Shown here: in pieces, positions 34,301 to 44,945 of the stretch
Layout of the letters: every line of letters begins with the position of its first letter
How positions within the stretch are numbered: position 1 is the first letter of the stretch
From: Atrina japonica
Taxonomy: Eukaryota; Mollusca; Bivalvia; Pterioida; Pinnidae
Reading direction: 5' to 3'
NCBI GenBank assembly: GCA_030159075.1
Contig: BROG01000251.1
Location: forward strand, 586,501-650,500
Length of the DNA stretch: 64,000 nucleotides
Translations under genes and position numbers: made by a program
Notes under the pieces: model-generated
The model's input: only the letters and a program-made list of their open reading frames with translations
Database searches by the model: none
What the model was told of the DNA's origin: nothing

Positions 34301-37300
34301 ACATTCAACCTGTCTTGAATTTGCCCTTAATTACCACAGTCTCATGGTTCTTATATATGTCTATGCTTAAACTATTTAGCTTGAAAATTTAACATTTGTT
34401 TTAAATTTGCCCTCTTTACGAAAGGGTGAAAATAAAAAAAAATAAACGGGTGTAAAAATTTCCAGGTATACGGTATTTCTTTGGGATGATGAAAGTGATT
34501 TATATTAGAATAAATAAAAACTGTCAACTCCACTTATAACTAGACTCTTTATAATGATATACATCTTATAACAAGAACATATCTATTCCCTGTGTATTTC
34601 TTACATTATTCTCTATAAATCAGAATAATGAAATCTGGCTATAACAAGATTTAATCTCTCTCCCTTCATCTTTGTTATAAATGGAGTCAAATGTATTTGT
34701 TACTTTGTCTCTAACTTGTATAAGAATTTTCTTATGTTTCAAAGTCAAATATATTCTGTTTCTTGATGTATCTCACACAAGGCCTAACACAGAACCTTTT
34801 TTGGCAGACTTTTCCATTATAATGTCACATTTGAATGGCCCCTCAAACATTTGTGTGATTTTTTATCACAATCGAATGACGGCACATAGTGCATATGGAG
34901 AGCTACGTCGGATGTATGGTCATAGGTCAATTGGGGATCTTTTAAAAAATAGACATTGTTTCTGTGAACATTTGTTCTTCTCAGAGTATGTTTCGAGTTT
35001 GTAGGTTAATCGTAATCCCAAATTATTATTGTTAGACAAACTTTATATAATTGAGCCTATAACTGAGAACAGGGTCCTTAAGACAGCTTTGGGGAAATTG
35101 CGATTTTTATGTTTTCAGAAACTTGAACATGTGTGAATTTTAAAAACTACAATATAAGAATGAGCGCTGATGAAAGCTCTCATTATGTTTCTGGTGCAAA
35201 AATCTACAAAATTAGAAATACACATGCTTGTTTTCTCGTATTTCACTGGTTAGGTTATAAGGACCTTTTTCTCAGCCACTGGCTGATATCTAGTATATTT
35301 CATTTTGTCAATATTTTATTTGTAAATCAGAGATATAAAACCAGCTAATGTAATGATAGCAGATGATGGCAGTGCTGTTCTGATGGATTTAGGATCTACA
35401 AACAAAGCAAGAGTAGATATCAATAATCCGTCTGCTTCCCGAGCTTTACAGGTAAGTTAAGAATAACTTTTTCAGTCAGGACTTGTAGGAGCTTTACAGG
35501 TAAGTTAAGGATAACTGTTACAGCTAGGACCTGCATGAAGTTTTATCAACAAAAATAATACTGAAATACCTGAAAATGTTTGCCCCCTGATCATTTTCGC
35601 CTTTTTACGACAGAAATTAAATCTTCTTTTTGCTCTAAATAACCTAATTCTAATGGATGGTGTGTATGTCCGTTCTTCAATTATTTAAATTTGAAGTTTC
35701 ACTTCATTTAAAATTCGCCCTCTCATCTAAGGACAAAAATTGCAAACATTAAGGCCAAGTAAAATAGTACTTCTGGTTCTCAGACACGGCCGTGCGCAAA
35801 AAGAAATCGCCGATGAAACCATTTTATTCACATTTCATAAAAAAATCACCACCGTGTGGCAAGTAAAAATGTCAGTCATTTCAAAAGGCTTAAGTTTCGA
35901 AAATGATCCATTTCCTTCTATTTCTAGTTCAAAATGCATTTCTAAAACCCAATTAGAAACTAAAATAATTATTTTATTGACAATTCAACATGTAAATCTT
36001 TACCTCATGCCCGAAAATGTCACAGAACACATTGTGTGTTTTCTGCTGTTGCTAGCAGTTTATGGAGGAAGTGGAAGTTGGGTTTTAAATGAAAGAACCG
36101 ATACCGAACGGAACTGAATTTAAGGATGTGTTTGTTAAAATGATGATACATGTATTAACACTATATAGTGTATAAAAGTTTTAAAATATGAATTAAATGT
36201 AGGTGAATGATAAAAGTAAAATTAGTTACTGTAAATAAAAGTTTTAATGAAATACATAAAAATGGATAGCTATTGTTTTCAAAAATGAAACTTTGGGAAT
36301 TTGCATTGATTTTTAGACACATAGTTGTTACATTTTGTACAGCTTTGTAAAATAGTAATGATAATGATTGATGATAATTATAATGATGCATTTACAATTA
36401 ATTTTCTTGTAGTTTCAAAACATTTTTATGTTTTGATATATATATAATATTTTAGCTATTTTATATTTTTGATGATATTTCAGTTTTAAAACCAAGTGAA
36501 CAAGACAATCACACAACTTTTTGTTACAATTTATTGAAGGTCTCAATAAAAGACATTTTTTGTTACATTAAGTCTTCTTATTTTCTTGCCTTCAAGCGAT
36601 ATAAACAATAATTTGGAAATAGAAAATAAAAATAAAATACCTACCTACCTTGCCCGTTTTAGAAGGCTAATTGTCTGAGAACCAGAATTTGTTTTTACAT
36701 GGCCTAATCAGGAGTGAAAATTTCCAAGTATACAGTAATCACTTTTTATTTGCAGCATGGTCAGTATACATTTCTGCGGGCTGATAAATCTTTTTGCGAC
36801 TCATGCCAAAGTCTGAAATTCATTATTACATGATTGAGTTTGTCTTTTATTTTATGATAATACTAATAAAAAGTCAGGAAAATGGTTATGAACTGATTAA
36901 CAAAAGTCTGTTTTCACAAATTGCATTTTTAATTTTAGGAGGTCACAATGGTTTGTCTTACTTTCTTTTGTAAGATGGTATGGCAATCACCAGCTCTGTT
37001 CTTCAGCTACTTTTGTTTCTTCCCACAGTAAGCATCCCCCCTTAAACTGATGCTATTACCTTTCCTTTGCTAACAAATTACTGAACATCTGTACCGTATT
37101 TTATGGCCTATAGGTCGATGTGGGGGATAGGTCGAATGGCCGATTTTTGGCAAAAATCCAGGTTTAAGTATAAGATAGGTCGAAGTGGAGGACAGGTCGA
37201 TGTCAGCAGAGATGGAAACATGAATGGGAGAACACAAAAATGCATCGTTTATGTTTAATAACTGGTGCTAACACGATGGTAGCCTACTAAAATAATCAGA

Positions 37301-40300
37301 GTGATAGGCCTATTTTACAGTACATTATTAAATAGGAGTGATTAAAAAGCATAGAAGTTGCATTTTAACATATTTAACATCACTTATATTACTCGTGTGT
37401 ACTGATTATGTATACAAATATCGCCATTATGTTACCTGTCAAATCATAATTAAATTCTTTATGCTGTTTACACAAGCGACCTCAATCCTTGTCTTATCCT
37501 TACATTGGCCTAAATTATTATGCAGCTGCAATTGTCAAACAATTAAATACTCAAGTTTTAGTGTCAATTAATTTATGTAACACCTTTTCCAAAACTTTCC
37601 CAACTTCAAAGACTGCCGCGCTATCCTTATCAGTTGAAGGTCACATTCCAGTGAACACAGTTTGTAGTGTACTGAAAGTCTGAATGAAGACTTCAACTTC
37701 ACAGTGGGGTGCCGAGATAAGGGAATCATTCAAAAGTATAAACTGTCCGGTATAAATATAATGTAAACAATGTATTTTTATTATGCAGTTTCTGACACAG
37801 TCTTGAATCCCAATGATATTGTAACTTGAAAGATCATTATTTTGTCACTTGATTATGAACACAGTGCATTACGCACACACGAGGTCACATTTAATAGTCC
37901 TATTAAATGTAAATACAAATGGGTGTTTGGAGTAGGCCCCTAGATTATCCCGTGGAAAATGTAGAATTACGATGTTAAAATGAGGGATTGCAGATACAAG
38001 TTAAATATTTCACTATTTTTTTTAAGATAAGTCGATGCGGTGAATAGGTCAAGGTCACAACTTTGGAGAGAAAAAAATATCGACCTATAGGCCGTAAAAT
38101 ACGGTACATAGATTCCCGTGTCTTATTATGTTCCCATTTGTATGAAATGTGTTTGTATTGTATTCCACCCAATAATTGCCCTAGGCAATAAAAAACAATT
38201 GAAAAATGGGAGTGCCCATTAGGACCACTTCAACCCATCTTTTGACCAAGACCAGCAATGGTACATTAGCTCTAATATAGTTCCCAGCAGGTCTGTAGAA
38301 AAGAGCTACAGCATATAAAAAAGGATCAATCTGAAATTAAAGACTATTTTCTTTCCTGATAACAAAGGCACTTTTTTGTTGGAGGATGAGAAATAAATTA
38401 CTTGTTTGTGTTTTTCTTTGAAACTGATGATCATGCTAAAGAAAATTCTGGACCCTGTACATTTGTATAAAAAGGTGAGTGCACTGTCAGTGGTATCTGA
38501 TGGGCTCTTATTGGGTTGAATAATGAAACCCAAGCTGAAGACAGATAATTTTTTTATTGACCCACTTTCATGAAATACCACATTCTGAAAATCACTTGGT
38601 CTAAAAATCATTTGAATAAAACCTCTTTTGAGAGATCACCTGTTTTGAGACACTGCATTTCAGTGGCAGATGGAGTTGTTCTTTCTGGTCACATCTATAT
38701 GTAGATTTGCAATTCTATTTTTAAGGATGAGGCTGCTGAAAGGTGTTCAATGTTCTACAGAGCACCAGAGTTGTTCAATGTTGATATTGGATCCAGCATT
38801 GATGAACGCACAGATATCTGGGTGAGTTTTAAAGGGGTTGTGTTTTCCAAAACAATTATTTCATTTTTATTACATAGATTGATGTACACTAACACATATA
38901 TAAACCAGCATAGAAGTTCTTGTATTCCTATATGTTTTGTGAAAATAAAGTAAGGTCCAATGTTGTATGCATATACAGACAGTAAGGTTGAATTAATCAT
39001 TTGCAAACAAATAATTGCCAAACTGGGTATCTCCAGCAATTCTCTCAAAATAAATAGGAATTTAAGATTAACCATGTTTTGATGATAAATTTTTGAATAT
39101 TGAAATCAAATTTTTAATCATAGTAGTTGACATTTTGGGCATACATAAGTGAAAAATGTGAAATTTCCTAACATATAACCATAGGTGCTGTAGTGTCATT
39201 ACTAATAATAAACTCAGTTTCTTTTGTTTTTCTTCGTATAGTTATTTGATATCTGTTTTTCAGTCTCTAGGTTGCCTGCTGTATGCTATGGCATTTATGG
39301 AGTCACCATTTGACAAAGCCTTTGCACAAGGAGGCAGTATTGCTTTAGCAACTCAGAGTGGCAATGTACAATTTCCGGAGAACACTGGGTAAAACAGTTC
39401 CATTGGTTTTTATGTTAAAGTGATATGAGCTGTCGTCGTAGCATAATTTTACATGCACATTTTATGTAATATTTGATCCCACATATCCCAAATGCATGTG
39501 TATATTTGGAACAGTCTTGCCAAATGTAAAACCCCTTACATCAGTTTGACCATCACGCTGATTATTGCTAATTTACTTTTGGTAATATTTTCGAAGATTA
39601 CCGATTGTCAAAGAGGCATAGTGCGATTTGCAGTTAATATATATTCTATTCTTATTACTCTTTGCATGTACTTTCATACATCGATCATTATTTTATACCT
39701 AAATCAGGCAAAGTTGGTCTTCTCTATCATTTCAAAACAATCGTTACTGACATTGTCCATGTGTCGGGTATATCAGATGAACTCGGCCCATTTTTAACTT
39801 GTTCCAATGCAGTCTCAGCTTTATCATTCTTGGCACACAGCAGTTTCAGCCAATAGGAAAAGTACAGATTAATTGACAGTGGGAGAGAGCTGGTCTGGCT
39901 CAGTCGGTAGCGTGCTTGACTCTTGATCGTGAGGTTGTGAGTTCGAGTCCAGCTGGCGGCAGGTTGATTTCCTGTCCTTCGGATGAGACAGTAAAAACCG
40001 AGGTCCAGTGTCACAGTAGGTGTCGGCACGTTAAAGAACCCTCACTGCTCAATGGCCGTAAGTGCCGAGCATAGGCCAAAATTTGAAACCCTTCACCGGC
40101 ATTTGGTGACATCTCCATATGAGTGAAAGATTCTTGAGTGGGACGTTAAACAACAATACAACAAACAACAACAATGACAGTGGGAGAACTTGGCCAATGT
40201 ACCATGACATATCAAAGTTGACGCATTGAAACAAACGCTACAGGTGATATGTATATTGACAATGAAACAATGACAGACATACAAGAAAATAAAAGAAAAT

Positions 40301-43300
40301 TATTTCATCAAAATGTGTGTCCCGGCTAGTGCAGGCTTTGTTTATTTGAGATTCAAGATACAATTTTGATTTAGGGAATCATATGTAGTATGGTTCAGTG
40401 GAGTGGGCAGTTAAATTTTACTTTTACAGGAAAATTATAGTAGCCTATTACTTTGTAGGTCACACAGTTATCGTATTGTCAGATGGAATAAAATTTGTTG
40501 AAGTTTTGAATGAATATAGAATATTTTATGAATATTAAGGAGATGGCACATATGCCAAAAAAAAAAACCCAATTATTTCTGAAAATATTGTTCACATGCA
40601 ATAGATACTGCTTTCCACTGAACACAGGTTAGACTTGGCAGGTTACTTAAAGAGCACCCTGAGTGAAAAAATGAAAATTTCTGTATTTATAGAACTCATC
40701 ATTCTAAGAACAACATCGAAAACCTGATTAAAATTATTACATAAATATTCAATTATCTAAAAAATAGTTGAGATCCCCTCCCCTAAACCATATATTTTTT
40801 TTTATTACCCATGACAAGACGAGTTGTTTTGTGGTATTTTGGGGATCATAAGGGTCATTTCCCACCCTGTTATTTCAGAAATCTTCAATTATCTCAAAAA
40901 CCATCGAGGTCCCCACCCCTAAACCATATATTTCCTTATTCCTCATGGCAAGACAAGATTTATGGTAATATTTTGGAGGTCCCCTAGGTCATCTTCACCC
41001 CCTTATTTCAGAAATATTCAATTATTTCATAAATAGTTGTGCTTCCCACCCCTAAACCATATATTTTGTTATTACCCATGACAAGACAAGTTGTATGGAG
41101 GTATTTTGGGGAATCCCAGTTCATTACCCGCCCCTGAATTTTAGAAATCTTCAATTATCTCAAAAACTGTTGAAGTCCCCTCATCTAAACCATATGTTTT
41201 CTTATTCCTCATTACAAGACAAGTTGTATTGTGGTAATTTGGGGGTCCCTAGGGTCATTCCTTTTCCCCTTTTTTCAGAAATCTTCAGTTATCTAAAAAA
41301 TTGCTGAGATCCCTACCCCTAAATCATGTATTTTCTTATTACTTTTGACAAGACACGTTGTAGGGTGATAATTTGGGGTGGTCCCTGGGGCCATTCCTAA
41401 CCCCTTGATTTCAGAAATCTCAATTCTCAAATATATTTTCTTATTACCCATGCCACGACAAGTTTCAGGGTGAAATTTATGGGTGTCCCCAGGGCCATAC
41501 CCCACCCCTTATTTTAGAAATATTAAATCATCTGAAAAATACATGTGAACCTTACCGCTAAACATGTGTTTTCGTGCTCCTCATGACTAAACAAGTTGAA
41601 TATTACAGTTTTCGGATGTTATGGTGAAACTTAAGTTTCTCTGATCACCTAGATGGACTGGGCTACATGAAGAGATGAAGTGGTTTGGGAGACCTTTGTA
41701 ACCGAGTGCTGTTACAGTTATACCTTGTTAGATGAGGCATTAAGCCTTCTACCAAAATTGTGAAATTCATGTGCTTTGGGGCAAGAGTACTGCCCCTAGA
41801 GCAGGGCCAAAATGGTTATATTGTGAAAATAAACATAATTGTAGAAAATCTTCACTTTTGTGCATTATGAAGAAAGAGCAAAAAGCTTTACCATAATTGT
41901 AAAATATGTGAACATTTTGGTCGGTAAGGCACAAAAAGCGATTGATGTTTTAAATTTTTCTGTATCTAATCTGGATATAACAAAATTACATCTCATATGA
42001 TTAAACTTACTATCCTATAAAAGGATTGAAACTTGTCAGTATTGTATGATAGTTAAATCAATATATCCATCATCTATTATGAAGTATAAAGAGCACATAG
42101 TTGACACAATGATTTCTAAAGACCAAAAAATGTGCATACTCAAGTGACCGTTAAGGTCCATGGGCCTCTTGTTTTACAATGAGGTGTCCTCTATTGGTAT
42201 ATAATGTATGAGATAAAAAATTACATAAAGTCTGCAAGTAAAATTTATGCAGACAACAGTGAATATTGCTGTAGCTAAATTTGCTATGTTACCCTATCAA
42301 CGAGTTCTTGACTTTGGACAGTATTTGCTGTGTTACCCTATCAACGAGTTCTTGACTTTGGACAGTATTTGCTGTGTTACCCTATCAACGAGTTCTTGAC
42401 TTTGGACAGTATTTGCTGTGTTACCCTATCAACGAGTTCTTGACTTTGGACAGTATTTGCTATGTTACCCTATCAACGAGTTCTTGACTTTGGACAGTAT
42501 TTGCTATGTTACCCTATCAACGAGTTCTTGACTTTGGACAGTATTTGCTATGTTACCCTATCAACGAGTTCTTGACTTTGGACAGTAATCGCTGTGTTAC
42601 CCTATCAACGAGTTCTTGACTTTGGACTGTAATCGCTGTGTTACCCTATCAACGAGTTCTTGACTTTGGACTGTATTTGCTGTGTTACCCTATCAACGAG
42701 TTCTTGACTTTGGACAGTATTTGCTATGTTACCCTATCAACGAGTTCTTGACTTTGGACTGTATTTGCTGTGTTACCCTATCAACGAGTTTTTGTCTTTG
42801 GACAGTATTTGCTGTGTTACCCTATCAACGAGTTTTTGTCTTTGGACAGTATTTGCTGTGTTACCCTATCAACGAGTTTTTGTCTTTGGACAGTATTTGC
42901 TGTGTTACCCTATCAACGAGTTTTTGTCTTTGGACAGTATTTGCTGTGTTACCCTATCAACGAGTTTTTGTCTTTGGACTGTATTTGCTGTGTTACCCTA
43001 TCAACGAGTTTTTGACTTTGGACTGTATTTGCAATGTTACCCTATCAACGAGTTCTTGACTTTGGACAGTATTTGCAATGTTACCCTATCAACGAGTTCT
43101 TGACTTTGGACAGTATTTGCTGTGTTACCCTATCAACGAGTTCTTGACTTTGGACAGTATTTGCTATCTTACCCTATCAACGAGTTCTTGACTTTGGACA
43201 GTATTTGCTGTGTTACCCTATCACCGAGTTCTTGACTTTGGACAGTATTTGCTGTGTTACCCTATCACCGAGTTCTTGACTTTGGACAGTATTTGCTGTG

Positions 43301-44945
43301 TTACCCTATCACCGAGTTCTTGACTTTGGACAGTATTTGCTGTGTTACCCTATCACCGAGTTCTTGACTTTGGACAGTATTTGCTGTGTTACCCTATCAA
43401 CGAGTTCTTGACTTTGGACAGTATTTGCTGTGTTACCCTATCAACGAGTTCTTGACTTTGGACAGTATTTGCTGTGTTACCCTATCAACGAGTTCTTGAC
43501 TTTGGACAGTATTTGCTGTGTTACCCTATCAACGAGTTCTTGACTTTGGACAGTATTTGCTGTGTTACCCTATCAACGAGTTCTTGACTTTGGACAGTTA
43601 TTTGCTGTGTTTACCCTATCAACGAGTTCTTGACTTTGGACAGTATTTGCTGTGTTACCCTATCAACGAGTTCTTGACTTTGGACAGTATTTGCTGTGTT
43701 ACCCTATCAACGAGTTCTTGACTTTGGACAGTATTTGCTGTGTTACCCTATCACCGAGTTCTTGACTTTGGACAGTATTTGCTGTGTTACCCTATCAACG
43801 AGTTCTTGACTTTGGACAGTATTTGCTATGTTACCCTATCACCGAGTTCTTGACTTTGGACAGTATTTGCTGTGTTACCCTATCAACGAGTTCTTGACTT
43901 TGGACAGTATTTGCTGTGTTACCCTATCAACGAGTTCTTGACTTTGGACAGTATTTGCTGTGTTACCCTATCACCGAGTTCTTGACTTTGGACAGTATTT
44001 GCTATGTTACCCTATCACCGAGTTCTTGACTTTGGACAGTATTTGCTATGTTACCCTATCAACGAGTTCTTGACTTTGGACAGTATTTGCTATGTTACCC
44101 TATCACCGAGTTCTTGACTTTGGACAGTATTTGCTATGTTACCCTATCAACGAGTTCTTGACTTTGGACAGTATTTGCTATGTTACCCTATCACCGAGTT
44201 CTTGACTTTGGACAGTATTTGCTGTGTTACCCTATCACCGAGTTCTTGACTTTGGACAGTATTTGCTGTGTTACCCTATCACCGAGTTCTTGACTTTGGA
44301 CAGTATTTGCTGTGTTACCCTATCACCGAGTTCTTGACTTTGGACAGTATTTGCTGTGTTACCCTATCACCGAGTTCTTGACTTTGGACAGTATTTGCCA
44401 GCAGTATAGGACTGTCAAATCTTTATGAATGACTTGACTCACAAGGCCTAGTACTTGTCAAAAGCACATCTAGTTCCTTGATCCTTTGAATGGTAGCTGT
44501 CCAAATAAATGCTACTTCACATATTCTTTTTTTCTTGTTCATAATTACTCGATGGAAGTTTTCCCTCTTGTTTAAATTTTGACATTTTCATCCTTAGATG
44601 AGAAGACAAATTTTAAATGAAAGCCAAATTCTTAAGCCAGATAAATTGCACTGATATTCATTTCTTCCAAGAGACTGGTTTTTGGGGCTAATTTGTTTTC
44701 TGTCGTAAAAGGGTGAAAATAATGGGGGCAAAATTTGCAGGTGTACAGTACCAGTTCATATTTTCATCTACAATTTTCATCTACAATTTTAAGCTACAAT
44801 TTTCTATTTTTGTTTCAGATATTCAAGTGCTATACATGACACTGTGCTTTCTTTAATGAAAGTCAATCCCGCTGAAAGGCCGTTTATAGATGAGGTGATA
44901 GAAAAAGCAGAGAAAGTTGAATATGCCGCGGAAAATCGAGTTTGA
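31323..44945 (+). CDS. STK16: Serine/threonine protein kinase 16 (NAK-family kinase), complete, 7 coding exons
   Basis: STK16 is a small acylated kinase of the Numb-associated kinase family, associated with Golgi and membranes. Exons 31323-31399, 32024-32264, 33932-34071, 35331-35451, 38726-38821, 39264-39388 and 44819-44945 join to 927 nt, 308 residues plus stop; human is about 305. All junctions are GT-AG in phase. Start MGCICGRE gives Gly2 for myristoylation with Cys3 and Cys5 as likely palmitoylation sites (inferred; human has Cys6 and Cys8). LGEGGFSYVDL (23-33) is the glycine loop, K46 in YALKRI the ATP lysine, E62 the probable helix-C glutamate, HRDIKPAN (152-159) the catalytic loop, D172-L173-G174 the metal-binding motif (DLG, as in human STK16), YRAPE 204-208 and DERTDIWSLGC 219-229 the helix-F region. 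Kinase looks active. Intron 6 is 5.4 kb and carries two large tandem arrays. Confidence 0.96.
32024..32264 (+). CDS. STK16: STK16 coding exon 2 (residues 26-106), N-lobe
   Basis: Starts GGFSYVDLIEDAHTHKDYAL with Lys46, then the helix-C region REVEIMKAFKHVNIVPLEE, and ends EVFIVMPFYS at the hinge. Donor GTATGT, phase 0. Confidence 0.96.
32823..32913. repeat. Diverged TTAAC...GTTAA short repeat
   Basis: Begins GTTAACCCATCAACCCCTGT and ends GATCAAGTTAA, like the better-preserved copy at 51481-51569. STK16 intron 2. Confidence 0.4.
33290..33402 (+). pseudogene. Possible orphan WD40-repeat exon fragment in STK16 intron 2
   Basis: The frame reads LTLHWKSIASLDYVKITYHD, then CFLLSGNSDDNVQIW, with the WD40 pattern ...LLSGNSDDNVQIW. 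It ends at a GT (TG|GTAAAT) that would be a normal donor. It is preceded by a 29-bp tandem duplication (GGCACAAGACCACTGCAGAG, twice) and no acceptor is convincing. It is not part of STK16. Probably a captured or decayed exon, or chance. Confidence 0.35.
33932..34071 (+). CDS. STK16: STK16 coding exon 3 (residues 107-153)
   Basis: Starts RGSVQDIMDRLHKKAEKLPE and runs to FLDVCRGLREFHKHNPPYAH, just before the HRD aspartate. It ends two bases into Arg153. Confidence 0.96.
34088..34290. repeat. ~104-bp tandem duplication, two copies
   Basis: GGAAGATTGTATGTCTCTGG...CAACTGTATATAACATAAAA...GTGTACAAGTACCTGCAAAT is repeated in tandem with a few changes just after STK16 exon 3. Confidence 0.8.
34254..34476. 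mobile_element. MITE family G, STK16 intron 3
   Basis: Left CTGCAAATTTTCGCCCTTTT and right GGGTGAAAATA...TTTCCAGGTATACGGTA are inverted. About 223 bp, same family as 20812-21047. The left end overlaps the tandem duplication at 34088-34290. Confidence 0.7.
35053..35284. mobile_element. MITE family H, copy 1
   Basis: Ends GAGCCTATAACTGAGAACAG(GGTCCTTA) and the inverse ATAAGGACCTTTTTCTCAGC(CACTGGCT). Same termini and length class as 48610-48851, opposite orientation. It ends 46 bp before STK16 exon 4. Confidence 0.75.
35331..35451 (+). CDS. STK16: STK16 coding exon 4 (residues 153-193), catalytic loop
   Basis: Encodes RDIKPANVMIADDGSAVLMD, then LGSTNKARVDINNPSASRAL and Gln. It carries the catalytic aspartate and the DLG motif. 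Donor GTAAGT. A MITE ends only about 46 bp upstream (35053-35284). Confidence 0.96.
35560..36738. mobile_element. MITE family G copy split by a second transposon
   Basis: The left part 35560-35752 (ACCTGAAAATGTTTGCCCCC start) and the right part 36705-36738 (GAGTGAAAATTTCCAAGTAT, then ACAGTA) are the two ends of one family-G element. The element 35753-36704 lies between them. Without the insert it is about 230 bp, matching the other copies. Confidence 0.75.
35753..36704. mobile_element. 952-bp TIR element with TAA target duplication, nested in MITE G
   Basis: Ends GGCCAAGTAAAATAGTACTT, CTGGTTCTCAGACA and the inverse TGTCTGAGAACCAGAATTTG, TTTTTACATGGCC. TAA flanks both sides (35750-35752, 36705-36707), the target type of PIF/Harbinger elements (inference). 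A 125-codon frame (35740-36117) starts outside the element and is not credible. Confidence 0.7.
37094..38104. mobile_element. 1011-bp TIR element with TA target duplication
   Basis: Ends CCGTATTTTATGGCCTATAG(GTCGAT) and the inverse ATCGACCTATAGGCCGTAAA(ATACGG), flanked by TA on both sides. Sub-terminal GATAGGTCGA motifs repeat. No intact transposase is visible. STK16 intron 4. Confidence 0.8.
38726..38821 (+). CDS. STK16: STK16 coding exon 5 (residues 194-225), activation segment
   Basis: Encodes DEAAERCSMFYRAPELFNVD, then IGSSIDERTDIW. It matches human DWAAQRCTISYRAPELFSV. Exactly 96 nt, phase 0; donor GTGAGT. Confidence 0.96.
39264..39388 (+). CDS. STK16: STK16 coding exon 6 (residues 226-267)
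   Basis: Encodes SLGCLLYAMAFMESPFDKAF and on to VQFPENTG, equivalent to SLGCVLYAMMFGEGPYDMVF. It ends two bases into a Gly codon. Confidence 0.95.
39887..40174 (+). mobile_element. tRNA-derived SINE, family A, with 13-bp target duplication
   Basis: Perfect TGACAGTGGGAGA duplications at 39874-39886 and 40175-40187. Head: TGGCTCAGTCGGTAGCG (A box) and GAGTTCGAGTCC (B box). Body includes AAAGAACCCTCACTGCTCAA and GATTCTTGAGTGGGACGTTA; the tail is CAACAATACAACAAACAACA. Full length, plus strand, in STK16 intron 6. Confidence 0.93.
40744..41540. repeat. ~133-bp tandem repeat, 6 to 7 units, STK16 intron 6
   Basis: Unit phrases GAAATCTTCAATTATCTCAA, CCCCACCCCTAAACCATATA and TTACCCATGACAAGACAAGT recur at 40744, 40879, 41011, 41143, 41280, 41414 and, truncated, 41517. 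Confidence 0.9.
42282..44398. repeat. 44-bp satellite array, about 48 units, STK16 intron 6
   Basis: Unit TGTTACCCTATCAACGAGTT, CTTGACTTTGGACAGTATTT, GCTG. Two variants alternate in blocks: CAACGAG and CACCGAG, plus a GTCTTTGG block at about 42790-42980. Because 44 is not a multiple of 3, three units give a periodic frame of up to 125 codons, which is not a gene. Confidence 0.96.
44545..44751. mobile_element. MITE family G, just upstream of STK16 exon 7
   Basis: Right end GGGGGCAAAATTTGCAGGTG, TACAGTA is clear; the left end is degenerate. Interior phrases (TTTTCATCCTTAGATGAGAA) resemble 35600-35740 and 14760-14935. Confidence 0.55.
44819..44945 (+). CDS. STK16: STK16 coding exon 7, C terminus and stop
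   Basis: Encodes YSSAIHDTVLSLMKVNPAER, then PFIDEVIEKAEKVEYAAENR, Val and TGA at 44943-44945. Kinase subdomain XI (VNPAERP) is clear. The acceptor follows a pyrimidine tract about 420 bp after the 44-bp satellite. Confidence 0.95.

Noticed and set aside
34681..35004. 107-codon plus-strand ORF in STK16 intron 3
   Set aside because: No known motif; lies between exons of a gene whose model is complete without it.
35740..36117. 125-codon plus-strand ORF
   Set aside because: It starts in a MITE and crosses the end of a second element (35753); no recognisable domain and no supporting splice structure.
39891..39960. tRNA gene
   Set aside because: It has A and B boxes, but is the head of a SINE with target duplications and lacks a paired acceptor stem.
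42682..43103. Open frames of 81-125 codons repeating MLPYQRV...
   Set aside because: They are the 44-bp satellite read in three frames. All three frames are equally open and the array is intronic.
42282..44398. CRISPR-like array
   Set aside because: Units are contiguous with no unique spacers, and the context is a eukaryotic intron.
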